This document shows positions 9,301 to 18,012 of a stretch of DNA of 64,000 nucleotides, piece after piece. Source of the DNA: Zhongshania aquimaris (GTDB lineage: Bacteria > Pseudomonadota > Gammaproteobacteria > Pseudomonadales > Spongiibacteraceae); the NCBI RefSeq assembly GCF_019312595.1, contig NZ_JAHWDQ010000001.1, positions 1,676,926 to 1,740,925 on the forward strand. Direction: 5' to 3'. The notes beneath the pieces are model-generated. The model did not search any database. It was given only the letters and a program-made list of their open reading frames with translations, and was not told the DNA's origin. Positions within the stretch are counted from its first letter, which is position 1. Every line of letters starts with the position of its first letter. The position numbers were made by a program, and so were the translations under genes.

Positions 9301-9729
9301 ATCATTAACTGGGCGCTTTGTGGTCGAAATTGATTTCAATAGTTTATTGAATAACTTCCCCTGTTTTTCTTTAGCCAGGTACGGGGCTAACTCTTTTTTA
9401 AGTTGCTTTTTATAGTAAAACGGAAATTTTTCAGCGTATTCTTCAACAAAAAAATCAAATGGGTTTATAACCGTCATGTCGGCGAGGACTTCAACTTCGA
9501 CAGAAAATTTATCTGTTTTTTCAGGAAACACCAACCGCGCGAGGTAATTGCCAAACGCATCTTGCTGCCAATTCAAGAAGTGTGTCTCGGGTACGATTTT
9601 CATACTATAGCTATGAATTGGCGTTCTGCTATGGGGGGCAGGACGCAAGCGTATTACATGCGGCGAAAGATTTACTAGACGATCAAAGCTGTAGTAGGTC
9701 TTGTGATGAATGGCCACTCGAATTGTCAT
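6367..9729 (-). CDS. Large transglutaminase-like protein with DUF2126 domain
   Basis: 1120 residues. Residues 1-90 form the bacterial transglutaminase N-terminal domain (YYSFDRLVNLSPHVIRLRPA). The cysteine-protease-like transglutaminase core follows with catalytic Cys180 (KGSCRDSAWL), His229 (DLHAWCEVY) and Asp245 (GLDPTSGL). From about residue 290 a long DUF2126 domain fills the protein, including MGGEPTFVSIDD and TGRHTGTGGGNHITLGG-type segments. No signal peptide is seen, so it is probably cytoplasmic. In many bacteria this gene sits with an alpha-E domain protein and a circularly permuted ATP-grasp protein. Neither partner is here and it appears monocistronic. The substrate is unknown. Confidence 0.9.
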   Translation of the reverse strand: MTIRVAIHHKTYYSFDRLVNLSPHVIRLRPAPHSRTPIHSYSMKIVPETHFLNWQQDAFGNYLARLVFPEKTDKFSVEVEVLADMTVINPFDFFVEEYAEKFPFYYKKQLKKELAPYLAKEKQGKLFNKLLKSISTTKRPVNDFLVEVNQVLEKKIEYCLRFEPGVQEPEETLELAKGSCRDSAWLAVQLFRHLGIAARFASGYLVQLTSDEKSLDGPSGPEEDFTDLHAWCEVYIPGAGWIGLDPTSGLFASEGHIPLACTPDPVSAAPIEGFTDECEVEFDYSNVVERVHEDPRVTKPYSDDQWADILLLGEQVDKDLVANDVRLTMGGEPTFVSIDDMESAQWNIDALGAEKLSLAKTLLLKLRNHFAPQGLLHYGQGKWYPGEEVPRWALGLFWRKDDEPLWTNPELLARVDKDYGHNVATSEQFALGLVDKLSLALDYVQPAYEDALHYLLQEQKIPKNIDILAAKISDDLGRRRLARLLEQGFKDPTGYILPLAWEPVAGEWASSIWNVKRERLILSPGDSPMGLRLPLGDLPELEEPEVQPDRDPFEERGPLQARQEIHFPNESRSPTPQRLQSASKAVAEKLKYAQPLIRTAMCIEARGGKIHIFMPPLHSLEHYVELVAAIEETAKEQNVPIILEGYEPPRDPRIQKLLVTPDPGVIEVNVHPTSSWRELVDNTTELYSAARESRLAAEKFMLDGRHTGTGGGNHITLGGVTPSDSPILRRPDLLRSLVTFWQHHPSLSYIFSSAFIGPTSQAPRADEGRDEMMYEMEIAFQQMPDGLADQPWLVDRLMRNLLIDITGNTHRAEFCIDKLYAPGSATGRLGLLEFRGFEMPPHSRMSLVQALLIRTLVARFWNEPYKKPLVRWGTALHDKFMLPHYLWQDMKDVVADLERAGYPFKADWLLPFEEFRFPHYGRVKLDEIEIELRWAVEPWNVLGEEIGSFGTARYVDSSVERLQVKLTGLTDSRYVLACNGRRVPLANTGRHGEYVAGVRYRAWAPPSALHPTIGVHTPLVFDLIDTWTGRSVGGCSYHVSHPGGRTYETFPVNAFEAESRRGNRFSTVQHTPGPYTPRPDIDAVREFFPEPPRPMAPPPEESPGEYPHTLDLRRKPNWIG

Positions 9730-10065
9730 TACTTCTCCTGCGGAAGCCGCATTTACGTCAACATCCGTTTATATTTCAAATACCATGTAAAAATTTCGAA
9801 GCCCACCTCCCGTAACGGAATATAGGGCAAGTTGGCATCATTCAAGTGTAAATGGCTTATTTTACAGACTCGCTACGTGTTACTTATGTAGAAGCCAAGC
9901 CCCAAATTTCAGCAATTCAATTTGAGAAATAAGCAGTTACTTCGTTGATAACTTACCTAGCATACATCGCGCCAACTAGGTCGTAAGGTGCTATAGAGAG
10001 CAATATACAGCAAGGTCGAGGTCGCGAAACCAGCACGCTCCGACCACATAAGCACAGTATGGCTT
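9730..10065. other. Intergenic region without a recognised gene
   Basis: 336 bp between the transglutaminase gene and the unknown envelope gene, both on the minus strand. It must hold the promoter of the former and the 3' end of the latter. A short inverted repeat (CAGTATGGCTTTTACTG) lies just beyond the 10066 stop and might help termination. No conserved RNA or coding potential was seen. Confidence 0.5.
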
Positions 10066-11055
10066 TTACTGTGAAAAATATACGTCTAACTTAATCGTAA
10101 AACTGGCTTCGGCATTCCATCCGTCTACTTTAGGAAAGAACACCTCAGGGCTAGCGGTAACGAATACCCAGTCTTCGTGTAGCTTATAACTATAACTACT
10201 TCCAAAAAAATACGCGGTCATTTGGGTTCGGAATTCCGTCGAAAAAACTGAGCCAACCCTATACTCCAAGGCCGACTTATCCGAAAGCCCCTGATTTAAA
10301 GATAGTACATGGACATTTTCAAAATAGTCATTCTGATCCTCAAACTCGAGCACTGTAAAATACCGCAAACCAAATCGCTCATTTATAGGTCTTATTACTT
10401 CAAATTCGCTGGTTTCACCCCAGCCTCGGTCGCTAAAGTACCAGACCTCCTGGGTGAACTCAGGGAGCCATTCCCCCCACGCCTCCATTGGGCGCCTTAG
10501 CCTATATCTGCCAAACGTCACCAACGGTGCGCGCAGCTTAATACCTACTCGCGCTGATCGCTTCCACTTATTCCATTCATCGTCAGGTGTTATCTCGATA
10601 CCTGACACCGACTCTTTTCGACGAAATCGCTCGCCTGTTGAATTACTTCTCACCCGCTCTTCTAAAGAGTTTTCGGTGTATTCGTCACTACTGAAAAAGA
10701 CTTTTGCCTTGCGCTGAGTATTAGGAAGATCAAATTTAGCCTTCACCCTGACATCTGTCTGCATCTCTCCGTGCTCTTCCCACGTTTCTCGCAGCTGGAG
10801 TTTCACATAGCTTTCGTTTTTATATTCCGGAGGGGAGTTTTCTTTACTGAAGTAGTAGTCAACACCCTCAGCAAAATCAATCCAGCGTTCAGACCAATTA
10901 TCCCTAGTCGTTTCCGCTCGATTGAAGGTACGGCTAAAAAACCCAGCTTCAGGGTCATCCAAGTCCAGAGCGTCTTCAGCATGCAGCCCAGCAGCCAACG
11001 ACAGCCCCAAGGTGGCCCACAACAATTTTTTAAACTTAGCCTTCTGATGACGCAT
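10066..11055 (-). CDS. Exported protein of unknown function, probably outer-membrane
   Basis: 329 residues. A basic start (MRHQKAKFKKLLW) and hydrophobic core ending AAGLHAED make a signal peptide with likely cleavage after Ala26. The mature part is rich in aromatic and charged residues in alternating patterns (YFTVLEFEDQ, WVFVTASPEVFF, ASFTIKLDVYF), suggesting beta strands. It ends in FSQ rather than the classical terminal Phe. I do not recognise the family. It stands alone, with the terminator of the TonB operon upstream. Confidence 0.6.
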   Translation of the reverse strand: MRHQKAKFKKLLWATLGLSLAAGLHAEDALDLDDPEAGFFSRTFNRAETTRDNWSERWIDFAEGVDYYFSKENSPPEYKNESYVKLQLRETWEEHGEMQTDVRVKAKFDLPNTQRKAKVFFSSDEYTENSLEERVRSNSTGERFRRKESVSGIEITPDDEWNKWKRSARVGIKLRAPLVTFGRYRLRRPMEAWGEWLPEFTQEVWYFSDRGWGETSEFEVIRPINERFGLRYFTVLEFEDQNDYFENVHVLSLNQGLSDKSALEYRVGSVFSTEFRTQMTAYFFGSSYSYKLHEDWVFVTASPEVFFPKVDGWNAEASFTIKLDVYFSQ

Positions 11056-11137
11056 ACAACTTATTGCTCTGACAAAGAAAGGTGCTGTATTAAAACTATA
11101 GGAAGTGAAAACAGATTCGTCTATCTATCGAGCATAA

Positions 11138-11161
11138 AAAAGGCACCCTAAGGTGCCTTTT
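11138..11161 (-). terminator. Terminator of the TonB2-type operon
   Basis: Perfect 10-bp inverted repeat AAAAGGCACC / GGTGCCTTTT around a 4-nt loop, 21 nt after the TPR-gene stop. The A and T flanks allow function in either direction. Confidence 0.85.
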
Positions 11162-11181
11162 CGACGTACGCTGATGCTAAA

Positions 11182-12567
11182 TTAGCCATCTTTTAGAGCT
11201 TCTTGGCGCTCAAGCTCTTTCGCCATGAACTCCATCCACTGCTTTGCGTAAGTCGCAGACTTTTCACTTTTTGCTGCTTCCTTAAACGCCTTACGAGCTC
11301 CTTCATATTCTTGAAGGTTAAAGCGAGCCATTCCAAGCACAAGGTACGCATTGTCAGGCCGTTTAATATCACCTTTTCTAAAAGCGTTCTCTATGGCTTT
11401 TTCAGCCTTATCGAACTCATCGTTATCAAGGTAGATATTACCCAAGCGCGACCACAACTCGCCCTTATCCGATTTCTCGGCGGCCTTTGCCATCTCTGGA
11501 ATAGCCTTCTTCAATTCTTGCGCTTGGCGCCATGCATTACCAAGTAACTCAAGATTTTTAGAAGTCGCAGGGATGTCACCTTTCTTAATACCCTTATCAA
11601 GCACTTTAGCTGCTTTATATGGCACTTCCTGAGACAGGAAGAGATAGGCCATATTAATTAGCTCTTTATCATTTTCCAGAACACCTTCGGTGTAAGCGGT
11701 CTCCATTGCTGCAGTCGCTTTTTCGTCCATTTTCAGCTCGTTGTACATTGCAGACAACTGCAGCCAGTAGGCTTTTTTCTGGTAATGCTTGAGCGTTTCT
11801 TCAAGAATCGCCGTTACGCGCTTGATATCATTCTTTTCATAATATAAGTAGCGCTGTAAACCCCACCACTGCTCTTTAGGTATCTTTCCGCGGCTAGTGT
11901 AGTCATTGATAGCAACTTCAATGTACTTTAAGGCGCGGTCAAGATCTTTGAGCTGGTAGTAACCCTGAGATAAAAGCGCATACGCGCCAGCACCCGGATC
12001 TTCACCTAGAGCCTGCTTTGCCTTAAACCACTCTAACAGAGTGCTTACACCGCCCTTGTAATCCTCTTTAACAAAGTAAAGCTGAGCGATGGTGTATTTT
12101 GTATTTAGCTCCATCGCTTCCGGAATATCCGGCTGCTTTACCACGTTACGATATGCATCAAGCGCCAAATCATACTTTTCCTGAGTAAAGTAGATAAACG
12201 CATACATATTGTAGAGGTTAGCAAGCTCATAGCTATTCAGCGAGTTCCGCCCTTCTGTATCACGAAGGTCGTTGAGTAGCTTGACGGCTTCGTTATATTT
12301 TTTCGCGTCTGCCGCTTCTTGCGCTGCATTTAATTTTTCATAAATTTTAGCGCGGATAGCTGGCGTTCTACGTGTGCTCCGCTTGGGTTTATCTTTACTC
12401 TCAGCAGCGTGAGCAATGCCCACACTCTGTCCGCCAAGCATTGGCTGTAAGGATGAACTTACAATTGGCATGGCAAACACGGTAGCTACACCGAGAGCGA
12501 TAGAACAACCCAGCTTGACCAACACTGGACGCAGCGATTTAGTGCTCGAGTGATAATCAGACATCAT
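11182..12567 (-). CDS. Periplasmic TPR protein of a TonB2-type system
   Basis: 461 residues. An N-terminal export signal (hydrophobic from about residue 18 to 36, extended to AHAAES near residue 55) precedes a chain of helical tetratricopeptide-like repeats. One readable unit is NLELLGNAWRQAQELKKAIP, followed by GELWSRLGNIYLDNDEFDKA. In Vibrio and Shewanella a TPR protein closes the same operon and is thought to assist TonB-dependent uptake from the periplasm. The ATG overlaps the tonB stop (ATGATG), so translation is coupled. Confidence 0.85.
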   Translation of the reverse strand: MMSDYHSSTKSLRPVLVKLGCSIALGVATVFAMPIVSSSLQPMLGGQSVGIAHAAESKDKPKRSTRRTPAIRAKIYEKLNAAQEAADAKKYNEAVKLLNDLRDTEGRNSLNSYELANLYNMYAFIYFTQEKYDLALDAYRNVVKQPDIPEAMELNTKYTIAQLYFVKEDYKGGVSTLLEWFKAKQALGEDPGAGAYALLSQGYYQLKDLDRALKYIEVAINDYTSRGKIPKEQWWGLQRYLYYEKNDIKRVTAILEETLKHYQKKAYWLQLSAMYNELKMDEKATAAMETAYTEGVLENDKELINMAYLFLSQEVPYKAAKVLDKGIKKGDIPATSKNLELLGNAWRQAQELKKAIPEMAKAAEKSDKGELWSRLGNIYLDNDEFDKAEKAIENAFRKGDIKRPDNAYLVLGMARFNLQEYEGARKAFKEAAKSEKSATYAKQWMEFMAKELERQEALKDG

Positions 12568-13163
12568 TTTTCCAACTCATAAGTGAACCGGTTTTGTATG
12601 CCCGGCACCTCGATAGGCTCGCCGTCGGACACACGCGGTTTGTACTTAAACTTCTCTGCGGCTTTCTCAGAAGCACGCTCGAAATAGCCCGCAGGCTGGC
12701 AATCAACCGCAACGATATCCCGAGTTGTACCAGCCTTTGTCACAGTGTATTCAACTGTGCAATAACCTGTCACACCACGACTTTGCGCGCGTCGCGGATA
12801 AATCGGAGCAACTTTTACGATCGGCAAATACTCACCATCGGAGGCAGAAAGTCCGCCGGCAGTATTAGTCAAATCAACAGATTGAGAAGGCGTCATATTG
12901 ACAACATCCAAATTCGGATTGATGTCTTCCATCTCAGGTTGCTCCATATCCGGTGGCGGCTCGTCAGGCTCCTTCGGCTTATCGGGCTTGTTGTCTTTCA
13001 TTGTTTCAATTTTGGTGTCAGGCATTTGTATATCGGCTAGCTTTGTACGCGGCTTTTCGTCCAGCGTTTTATCAGCCATCTCGATAAGGTACGGCATGAG
13101 GATGAACAGCGATGCCGTCACCACAAATGCCAATGCAGCACCTATAAGTAGTCGAATATTCAT
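12564..13163 (-). CDS. tonB: TonB-family energy transducer
   Basis: 199 residues. One N-terminal membrane anchor (residues 4-27) is followed by a Pro/Glu/Asp/Lys-rich spacer (DKPKEPDEPPPDMEQPEMED) spanning the periplasm. The C-terminal TonB domain contains VAPIYPRRAQSRGVTGYCTV and KFKYKPRVSDGEPIEVPG. TonB transmits proton-motive force from ExbB/ExbD to outer-membrane receptors. Its size and position after exbD match TonB2 of the vibrios. No TonB-dependent receptor gene lies in the window. Confidence 0.92.
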   Translation of the reverse strand: MNIRLLIGAALAFVVTASLFILMPYLIEMADKTLDEKPRTKLADIQMPDTKIETMKDNKPDKPKEPDEPPPDMEQPEMEDINPNLDVVNMTPSQSVDLTNTAGGLSASDGEYLPIVKVAPIYPRRAQSRGVTGYCTVEYTVTKAGTTRDIVAVDCQPAGYFERASEKAAEKFKYKPRVSDGEPIEVPGIQNRFTYELEK

Positions 13164-13168
13164 ATTGA

Positions 13169-13576
13169 TCAGCTGTCTTCAGTGGCCAATGAAACATCGT
13201 ATACACCTGCCGACCGGCTGGCGTCGATAACCGCAGTAACCGTTTCAGTATTCGAGGCTTTATCAGCCTGAATAACTACGGCACCTTTAGGATTTTCTGC
13301 GTGCATACGCTCAACTACTGAGCGAACTGCGCGCTTATCAACCCGGCGCTTATCAATCCATATTTCATTGGTTGCTGTTACAGCAATCAGAATATTTACA
13401 TTCTCTTTCTTAGTTGATGTTGACGCGTCAGGGCGGTTCACCTCGACACCAGCTTCCTTAATAAAGGACGCCGTTACAATAAAGAAGATCAACATGATAA
13501 ACACAACGTCGAGCATCGGCGTCAAGTCTATTTCAGAGGGATTGTCCTCTGTTCCGCCTCTTTTATTCCTTCTCAT
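13169..13576 (-). CDS. exbD: ExbD-family biopolymer transport protein
   Basis: 135 residues with a single membrane segment at about 20-40. The proton-path aspartate is at about residue 23 (DLTPMLDVVFIMLIFFIVTA). The periplasmic domain ends with VYDVSLATEDS. It pairs with the ExbB proteins upstream. Spacing to exbB is 10 nt and to tonB 5 nt, so it is firmly in the operon. Confidence 0.93.
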   Translation of the reverse strand: MRRNKRGGTEDNPSEIDLTPMLDVVFIMLIFFIVTASFIKEAGVEVNRPDASTSTKKENVNILIAVTATNEIWIDKRRVDKRAVRSVVERMHAENPKGAVVIQADKASNTETVTAVIDASRSAGVYDVSLATEDS

Positions 13577-13586
13577 GTTAGCTCTC

Positions 13587-14114
13587 TTAATGATCTGTTG
13601 TCAGATGGTCTTTCAAAAGTTCGCTTTCACGGTCCGCAATACTCTTTACATAAGTATTGATAAAGACACCAGACAAAGCGGCAACCATACCCGCCATAGT
13701 CGGGATTGTTGCTTTTGAAACACCGCCAGCCATCGACTTCGCATCGCCGCCACCGGTTACCGCCATGATGTTAAACACTTCAATCATACCGGTAACTGTA
13801 CCCAGCAATCCCAACAATGGGCATAGAGCCACCATTGTTTGGATCATTGGCAAACTCGCGTTAATTTTAAGTGATACTTGAGATACCAACTTCTCGCGAA
13901 TTTGCTTGGCATTCCAGGATTTGCGCTCTGCACGCTTCTCCCAAGTGCCAATAGCACCATTGACGTCTTTCGACAGGCTAAATTTGTAATACCAAAGTCT
14001 TTCTAGAGCGAGCGTCCACATCAGGAAAGTTAGGACGGCGATGGCCCAAAGTACGTCGCCGCCCGAATCCATGAATCTACGGATAATCTCGATCCATTCA
14101 TTCAGTAGGTACAT
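13587..14114 (-). CDS. exbB: Short ExbB-family (MotA/TolQ/ExbB) proton channel protein
   Basis: 175 residues with three membrane segments and the family core MVALCPLLGLLGTVTGMIEVF. ATIPTMAGMVAALSGVFINT forms the last span. This corresponds to ExbB2 in Vibrio TonB2 systems. Its start is 3 nt after the stop of the long ExbB gene, so it is cotranslated. Confidence 0.92.
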   Translation of the reverse strand: MYLLNEWIEIIRRFMDSGGDVLWAIAVLTFLMWTLALERLWYYKFSLSKDVNGAIGTWEKRAERKSWNAKQIREKLVSQVSLKINASLPMIQTMVALCPLLGLLGTVTGMIEVFNIMAVTGGGDAKSMAGGVSKATIPTMAGMVAALSGVFINTYVKSIADRESELLKDHLTTDH

Positions 14115-14117
14115 CGC

Positions 14118-15506
14118 TTAATTCCCCGCGTGACCTTCCGTGTGTTCGGCAATGATGCCCGTAGTTTGCTGATCAAGAACATGGATAATCTTCTTGGCAC
14201 GACCACTAACAAAGGTGTGCAGCAGAACTGTTGGGATCGCAACCACCAGACCGAGTACTGTTGTTACCAGTGCACCAGAAATACCACCGGCCATTGCTTT
14301 CGGATCACCTGCACCGAAGATAGTAATAGCTTGGAAGGTAATAATCATACCGGTTACAGTACCGAGTAGACCAAGAAGAGGCGCTACCGCAGCAATGATC
14401 TTCAGCAAGTTGAGCGAGTTCTCCAAGCGCGGAGTCTCTTTCAGGATAGCTTCTGAAAGCTTCAGCTCAAGCGTCTCTGGATCCATAGTTGGATTATCTT
14501 CATGCACTTTCAACACACGACCAAGGCTGTTATTAGTATTTGCTTTGGTGGTTTTCAACTGGCTGGCAACCTTCATGTCTTCGATAGACAGAACTATCAA
14601 GCGCCAGATAGCAATCAACATCGCTAACACACCAACTGCCGTAATTACATAACCAACCACACCACCTTGATGCCAGCGCTCGGTAAGAGTCGGGCTATCA
14701 ATCAATGCCGCTAGATAAGAACCACCTGTCGGACCTGTAGGGTCAACACCAAACGCGCTCATGCCCGAGGTAGATCCGGCAAGCTCTTCAGCCCAGGCCA
14801 TATACGGACCGCTAGGCTGACGTGACAATACCGCAAGTGCACCCGTTTCTGAGATGTACTGTAAGTATTCACCGTCGGCATTAACCATATTGAAGGTACC
14901 AATACGTACCACTTCTTGTTCAGCGCTTTCTCCGCCAGCACTAGTTACCGACGTTTTGAATTTAACAACGCGACCAGACTCAGTCATTTCACGCTGTAAT
15001 TCGAACCATACACGCTCGATCTCTTCAATGCTTGGCAGCTCTTCAGCACCAGCCATTTTATTAATCAAATCGTCAACGAACTGTTCACGCTTAGGGAACT
15101 GAACACTGATGATAGAAGATAGGAAGTTAGAACGAAGGTCGCCCGCGGTAGACGTCAAGTGACCGAACAGTTCAGTCAATGTACCTAGACGCTCTTTCAA
15201 CTGACGTTGCTTTTCAACGATAACTGATTCGTTTTCTTCAAACGTTTTTTCTAGATCAGAAGAACGCTTTTCTTCGGCAGCCAAGGTACGCTTAGCTTCA
15301 TCAAGTGTTTTCTGTTGATCGAAACGAGCAGCAGCAAAACGTTGCTCACGCTCCTTGTTTTCACGAGCGTCAGTGGCGTAGCCCTGCTTAACCATTTTCA
15401 ACAATTCGTCGAGCGATTTAGCATCTTCAGCCATCGCCGGCATAGCTGCAACGGCAATCGCGCCGCTGAAAGCCAGCACAGCAGCTTTTAATAGATTACG
15501 TTTCAT
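14118..15506 (-). CDS. ttpC: Long ExbB-family protein with periplasmic coiled coil (TtpC-like)
   Basis: 462 residues. A signal peptide (cleavage likely after AMAED near residue 27) is followed by a charged coiled-coil segment, about residues 35-100. Next comes a periplasmic region of about 150 residues, then the ExbB/TolQ membrane domain from about residue 270 (core APLLGLLGTVTGMIITFQAI). This architecture is TtpC, required with TonB2 in Vibrio. The ATG overlaps the DUF3450 stop (TAATG). Confidence 0.88.
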   Translation of the reverse strand: MKRNLLKAAVLAFSGAIAVAAMPAMAEDAKSLDELLKMVKQGYATDARENKEREQRFAAARFDQQKTLDEAKRTLAAEEKRSSDLEKTFEENESVIVEKQRQLKERLGTLTELFGHLTSTAGDLRSNFLSSIISVQFPKREQFVDDLINKMAGAEELPSIEEIERVWFELQREMTESGRVVKFKTSVTSAGGESAEQEVVRIGTFNMVNADGEYLQYISETGALAVLSRQPSGPYMAWAEELAGSTSGMSAFGVDPTGPTGGSYLAALIDSPTLTERWHQGGVVGYVITAVGVLAMLIAIWRLIVLSIEDMKVASQLKTTKANTNNSLGRVLKVHEDNPTMDPETLELKLSEAILKETPRLENSLNLLKIIAAVAPLLGLLGTVTGMIITFQAITIFGAGDPKAMAGGISGALVTTVLGLVVAIPTVLLHTFVSGRAKKIIHVLDQQTTGIIAEHTEGHAGN

Positions 15507-16339
15507 TATTTAGCAGCCTCCGGAGCCGGAATCGGGAGTTTCATGATATCGATCGACGCTTGTTTGCGAGCGATACGCAGGCCTTTCTGAATAGCACCAC
15601 GGTAATCGCCTGAATCCAGCTCAACCCATGCACGCTTGTCTTGATCCCAAGCACCTGATTGCTCGCCGTCAGTTGTTTGATACATCAAACCAATACGGCC
15701 AATACGCAGGAAGTTAACTTCGCGGTCTGAACCGTTTACAGAAGCAACACCTTTGTAGCTATCAATTTTACGACCGTATTCGTTTTCGATTTTGTAGGCT
15801 TCGAGAACTTGACGGAATTTCTCAGCGATTGTGATATCAGAGCGATCCATATTGGTGCGCAAGAATTCAACACGCTCTTCACGCTCTTCTTTATGGAATG
15901 GCACGTCTAGAGAGACAAATTGCTCAAGACCGTCAATCATGCGGATCAACAAAGGGGTGATTTGGCGCTGAATGATAGTCGCCTCATCAACAGACTTGCC
16001 CAGACCGGCAATACGCTTAAGCTGACCGGCGATCTGCTTTTCAAGACGGGCATTGTAAACGCGGAGACCGTCTACTTGCTTCATCACTGTTTTGTAGTCT
16101 TGCAGTAAATCACCCGTCTCAGCTGCTAGGCGATCAATTTTAACTTGTGACTGCTTTGCTGCTGAAGTTCTCTTGATACCAACATCAAGAACGGTACTTA
16201 CTGGAATTAAGGGCTTAACTGGCGCCGCGGCAGGTTCTTGCCCAGCAGTCTTATCAGCTGAATAGGCCGGCGATCCCGCCAGCATACCTACAGCCACACT
16301 GACCGCCAGCGCGATTGTTTTCAATCGTTGCGTTTTCAT
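15506..16339 (-). CDS. DUF3450 periplasmic protein, first gene of the TonB2-type operon
   Basis: 277 residues. A signal peptide ends at about PAYSADK (residue 27). A long helical/coiled-coil region follows (SAAKQSQVKIDRLAAETGDL, then VYNARLEKQIAGQLKRIAGL). The C-terminal half is the DUF3450 domain (GRIGLMYQTTDGEQSGAWD). The function is unknown, but the gene is a constant companion of ttpC-exbB-exbD-tonB-TPR clusters in Vibrio, Shewanella and relatives. It leads the operon. Confidence 0.85.
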   Translation of the reverse strand: MKTQRLKTIALAVSVAVGMLAGSPAYSADKTAGQEPAAAPVKPLIPVSTVLDVGIKRTSAAKQSQVKIDRLAAETGDLLQDYKTVMKQVDGLRVYNARLEKQIAGQLKRIAGLGKSVDEATIIQRQITPLLIRMIDGLEQFVSLDVPFHKEEREERVEFLRTNMDRSDITIAEKFRQVLEAYKIENEYGRKIDSYKGVASVNGSDREVNFLRIGRIGLMYQTTDGEQSGAWDQDKRAWVELDSGDYRGAIQKGLRIARKQASIDIMKLPIPAPEAAK

Positions 16340-16650
16340 GGGAATTGCTTTTCCTATTTGGGACGTTTAGTGAAAGCAGAGCTTATTATCTTCTGTCAGC
16401 CGTACGGCCAGTCGTAAGACCGTGCTTTCATACAGCGGGGCTTATTTTAATCATGTGCAAACGTAAGAATCAACGACAAAACTAAATGTTTCGTAATATA
16501 AAATTTCTTGCCTATTTTATGTGTTGAAGAGTTACGTTTTCGTGAAGAGCGGTAACATTACCCGCTAACTAAGTAACGCTCAATAAGTGAAAATTGCAAT
16601 CCGGAGCAAAACAAGCATGTACTGTGACCGTTTAAATATAACTTATTTAT
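16340..16650. other. Intergenic region upstream of the TonB2-type operon
   Basis: 311 bp between the DUF3450 start and the folA stop, AT-rich around 16480-16660. It must hold the promoter of the TonB operon. I looked for a Fur-type inverted repeat and did not find a convincing one. No terminator hairpin for folA was seen and no gene is visible. Confidence 0.5.
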
Positions 16651-17157
16651 TCAAATTCTTTGCAATGTCAGAAAGCAATGAGCCGGCTTGCCATCTTCCG
16701 TTACTGGGTAACACTCGCGAACGACCTCCACCCACTGATTTAGTTCAATTTCTGGAAACCAAGCATCCCCTTCCGGACTGACATCAACCTCAGTTACATA
16801 CATTCTGGCGACCTCCGGCAAGGCCTGCCGATAGATGGCCTCACCACCAATAATAAACACCTCGTCAAGCCCAGCTAACTCGGCTTCGCGGCGCGCAAGC
16901 GCTAATGCGCCCGCCAAATCCGCGACCACTGCGGCACCATCTGCGACATAACCCTGCTGACGACTAACCACAATATTTGAGCGCCCAGGCAGAGGCCGAC
17001 CTATCGACTCCCACGTCTTGCGCCCCATCACAATAGGCTTTGCCATCGTTGTGGCCTTAAAATGCTTTAAATCCGCCGGCAAATGCCATGGCAGCTGATT
17101 ATTTACCCCAATTACGCGGTTTTTTGCCATGGCGACAATAAGTGAAACAGTAACCAC
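16651..17157 (-). CDS. folA: Dihydrofolate reductase
   Basis: 168 residues. It has the DHFR opening SLIVAMAKNRVIGVNNQLPW, LPADLKHFKATT with the substrate-binding acid in its usual place, then IVMGRKTWESIGRPLPGR and VFIIGGEAIY. It reduces dihydrofolate to tetrahydrofolate, replenishing the folate oxidised by ThyA. The start is a GTG preceded by AGAGGA at 6-nt spacing. It lies 14 nt after thyA in the same transcript. Confidence 0.96.
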   Translation of the reverse strand: MVTVSLIVAMAKNRVIGVNNQLPWHLPADLKHFKATTMAKPIVMGRKTWESIGRPLPGRSNIVVSRQQGYVADGAAVVADLAGALALARREAELAGLDEVFIIGGEAIYRQALPEVARMYVTEVDVSPEGDAWFPEIELNQWVEVVRECYPVTEDGKPAHCFLTLQRI

Positions 17158-17171
17158 TACTCGTCCTCTTC

Positions 17172-18011
17172 TTATATCGCTATCGGGGCTTTTATGGCGG
17201 GATGAGGATCGTAAGCCTCAAACTCAAAATCTTCTGCCGTATAATCGAAAATTGATGCAGGACGCCGTTTGATGACGAGCTGCGGCAGTGGCCGAGGCTC
17301 GCGGCGCAACTGCTCTTCCACAATATCGTCAGTGAGGTGATTCTGATACAAGTGGCAGTCACCGAAAGTGTGCACAAAATCGCCCACCCCAAGGTCGCAC
17401 TGCTGAGCAATCATATGGGTCAGCAGTGCGTAACTGGCAATGTTAAACGGTACCCCCAAAAACAAATCTGCACTGCGCTGGTAGAGCTGGCAAGACAAGC
17501 GCCCATTGGCCACGTAAAACTGAAACAAGGTATGGCAGGGTGGTAATGCGGCTTTCCCGCGCCGAGCATTCTCCTGCGGGCTAAGCGACTCATCCGGAAG
17601 ATCGGCAGGATTCCACGCATTGACCAACAGACGGCGAGAGTCGGGTTTACGACGAATCATATCCACCACTTCGCTAATTTGATCGATAGTTGAGCCATCC
17701 GGACATACCCAACTGCGCCACTGCTTGCCATAAATGGGGCCAAGATCGCCGTTTTCTAACGCCCACTCATTCCATATACTGACACCGCGCTCTTGCAGCC
17801 AGTTGTTATCGCAACTGCCTGCAAGGAACCAAATTAGCTCATTAATAATACTGCGCAAATGCACTTTCTTGGTGGTCAACAGTGGAAAACCCTGCTGTAA
17901 GTCAAACCGGAGCTGTCGACCAAACACCGATCGCGTACCCACCCCGGTGCGATCACCCTTGTCAGTGCCGTTATCACGCACATCGCGCAATAAATCCAAG
18001 TACTGCTGCAT
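17172..18011 (-). CDS. thyA: Thymidylate synthase
   Basis: 279 residues from the ATG at 18011. It makes dTMP from dUMP with methylene-THF. [20 protein letters not shown] is the N-terminal phosphate-binding segment. The catalytic cysteine is in [12 protein letters not shown] and the nucleotide-binding stretch is [20 protein letters not shown]. An insert near residues 140-160 ([15 protein letters not shown]) makes it slightly longer than the E. coli enzyme. The start follows GGGAG and lies directly after the lgt stop (TAGTATG). Confidence 0.97.
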   Translation of the reverse strand: MQQYLDLLRDVRDNGTDKGDRTGVGTRSVFGRQLRFDLQQGFPLLTTKKVHLRSIINELIWFLAGSCDNNWLQERGVSIWNEWALENGDLGPIYGKQWRSWVCPDGSTIDQISEVVDMIRRKPDSRRLLVNAWNPADLPDESLSPQENARRGKAALPPCHTLFQFYVANGRLSCQLYQRSADLFLGVPFNIASYALLTHMIAQQCDLGVGDFVHTFGDCHLYQNHLTDDIVEEQLRREPRPLPQLVIKRRPASIFDYTAEDFEFEAYDPHPAIKAPIAI

Positions 18012-18012
18012 A

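Noticed and set aside
16340-16650. Fur box upstream of the TonB operon
   Set aside because: TonB systems are often Fur-controlled, so I looked for GATAAT-type repeats, but found no convincing inverted repeat.
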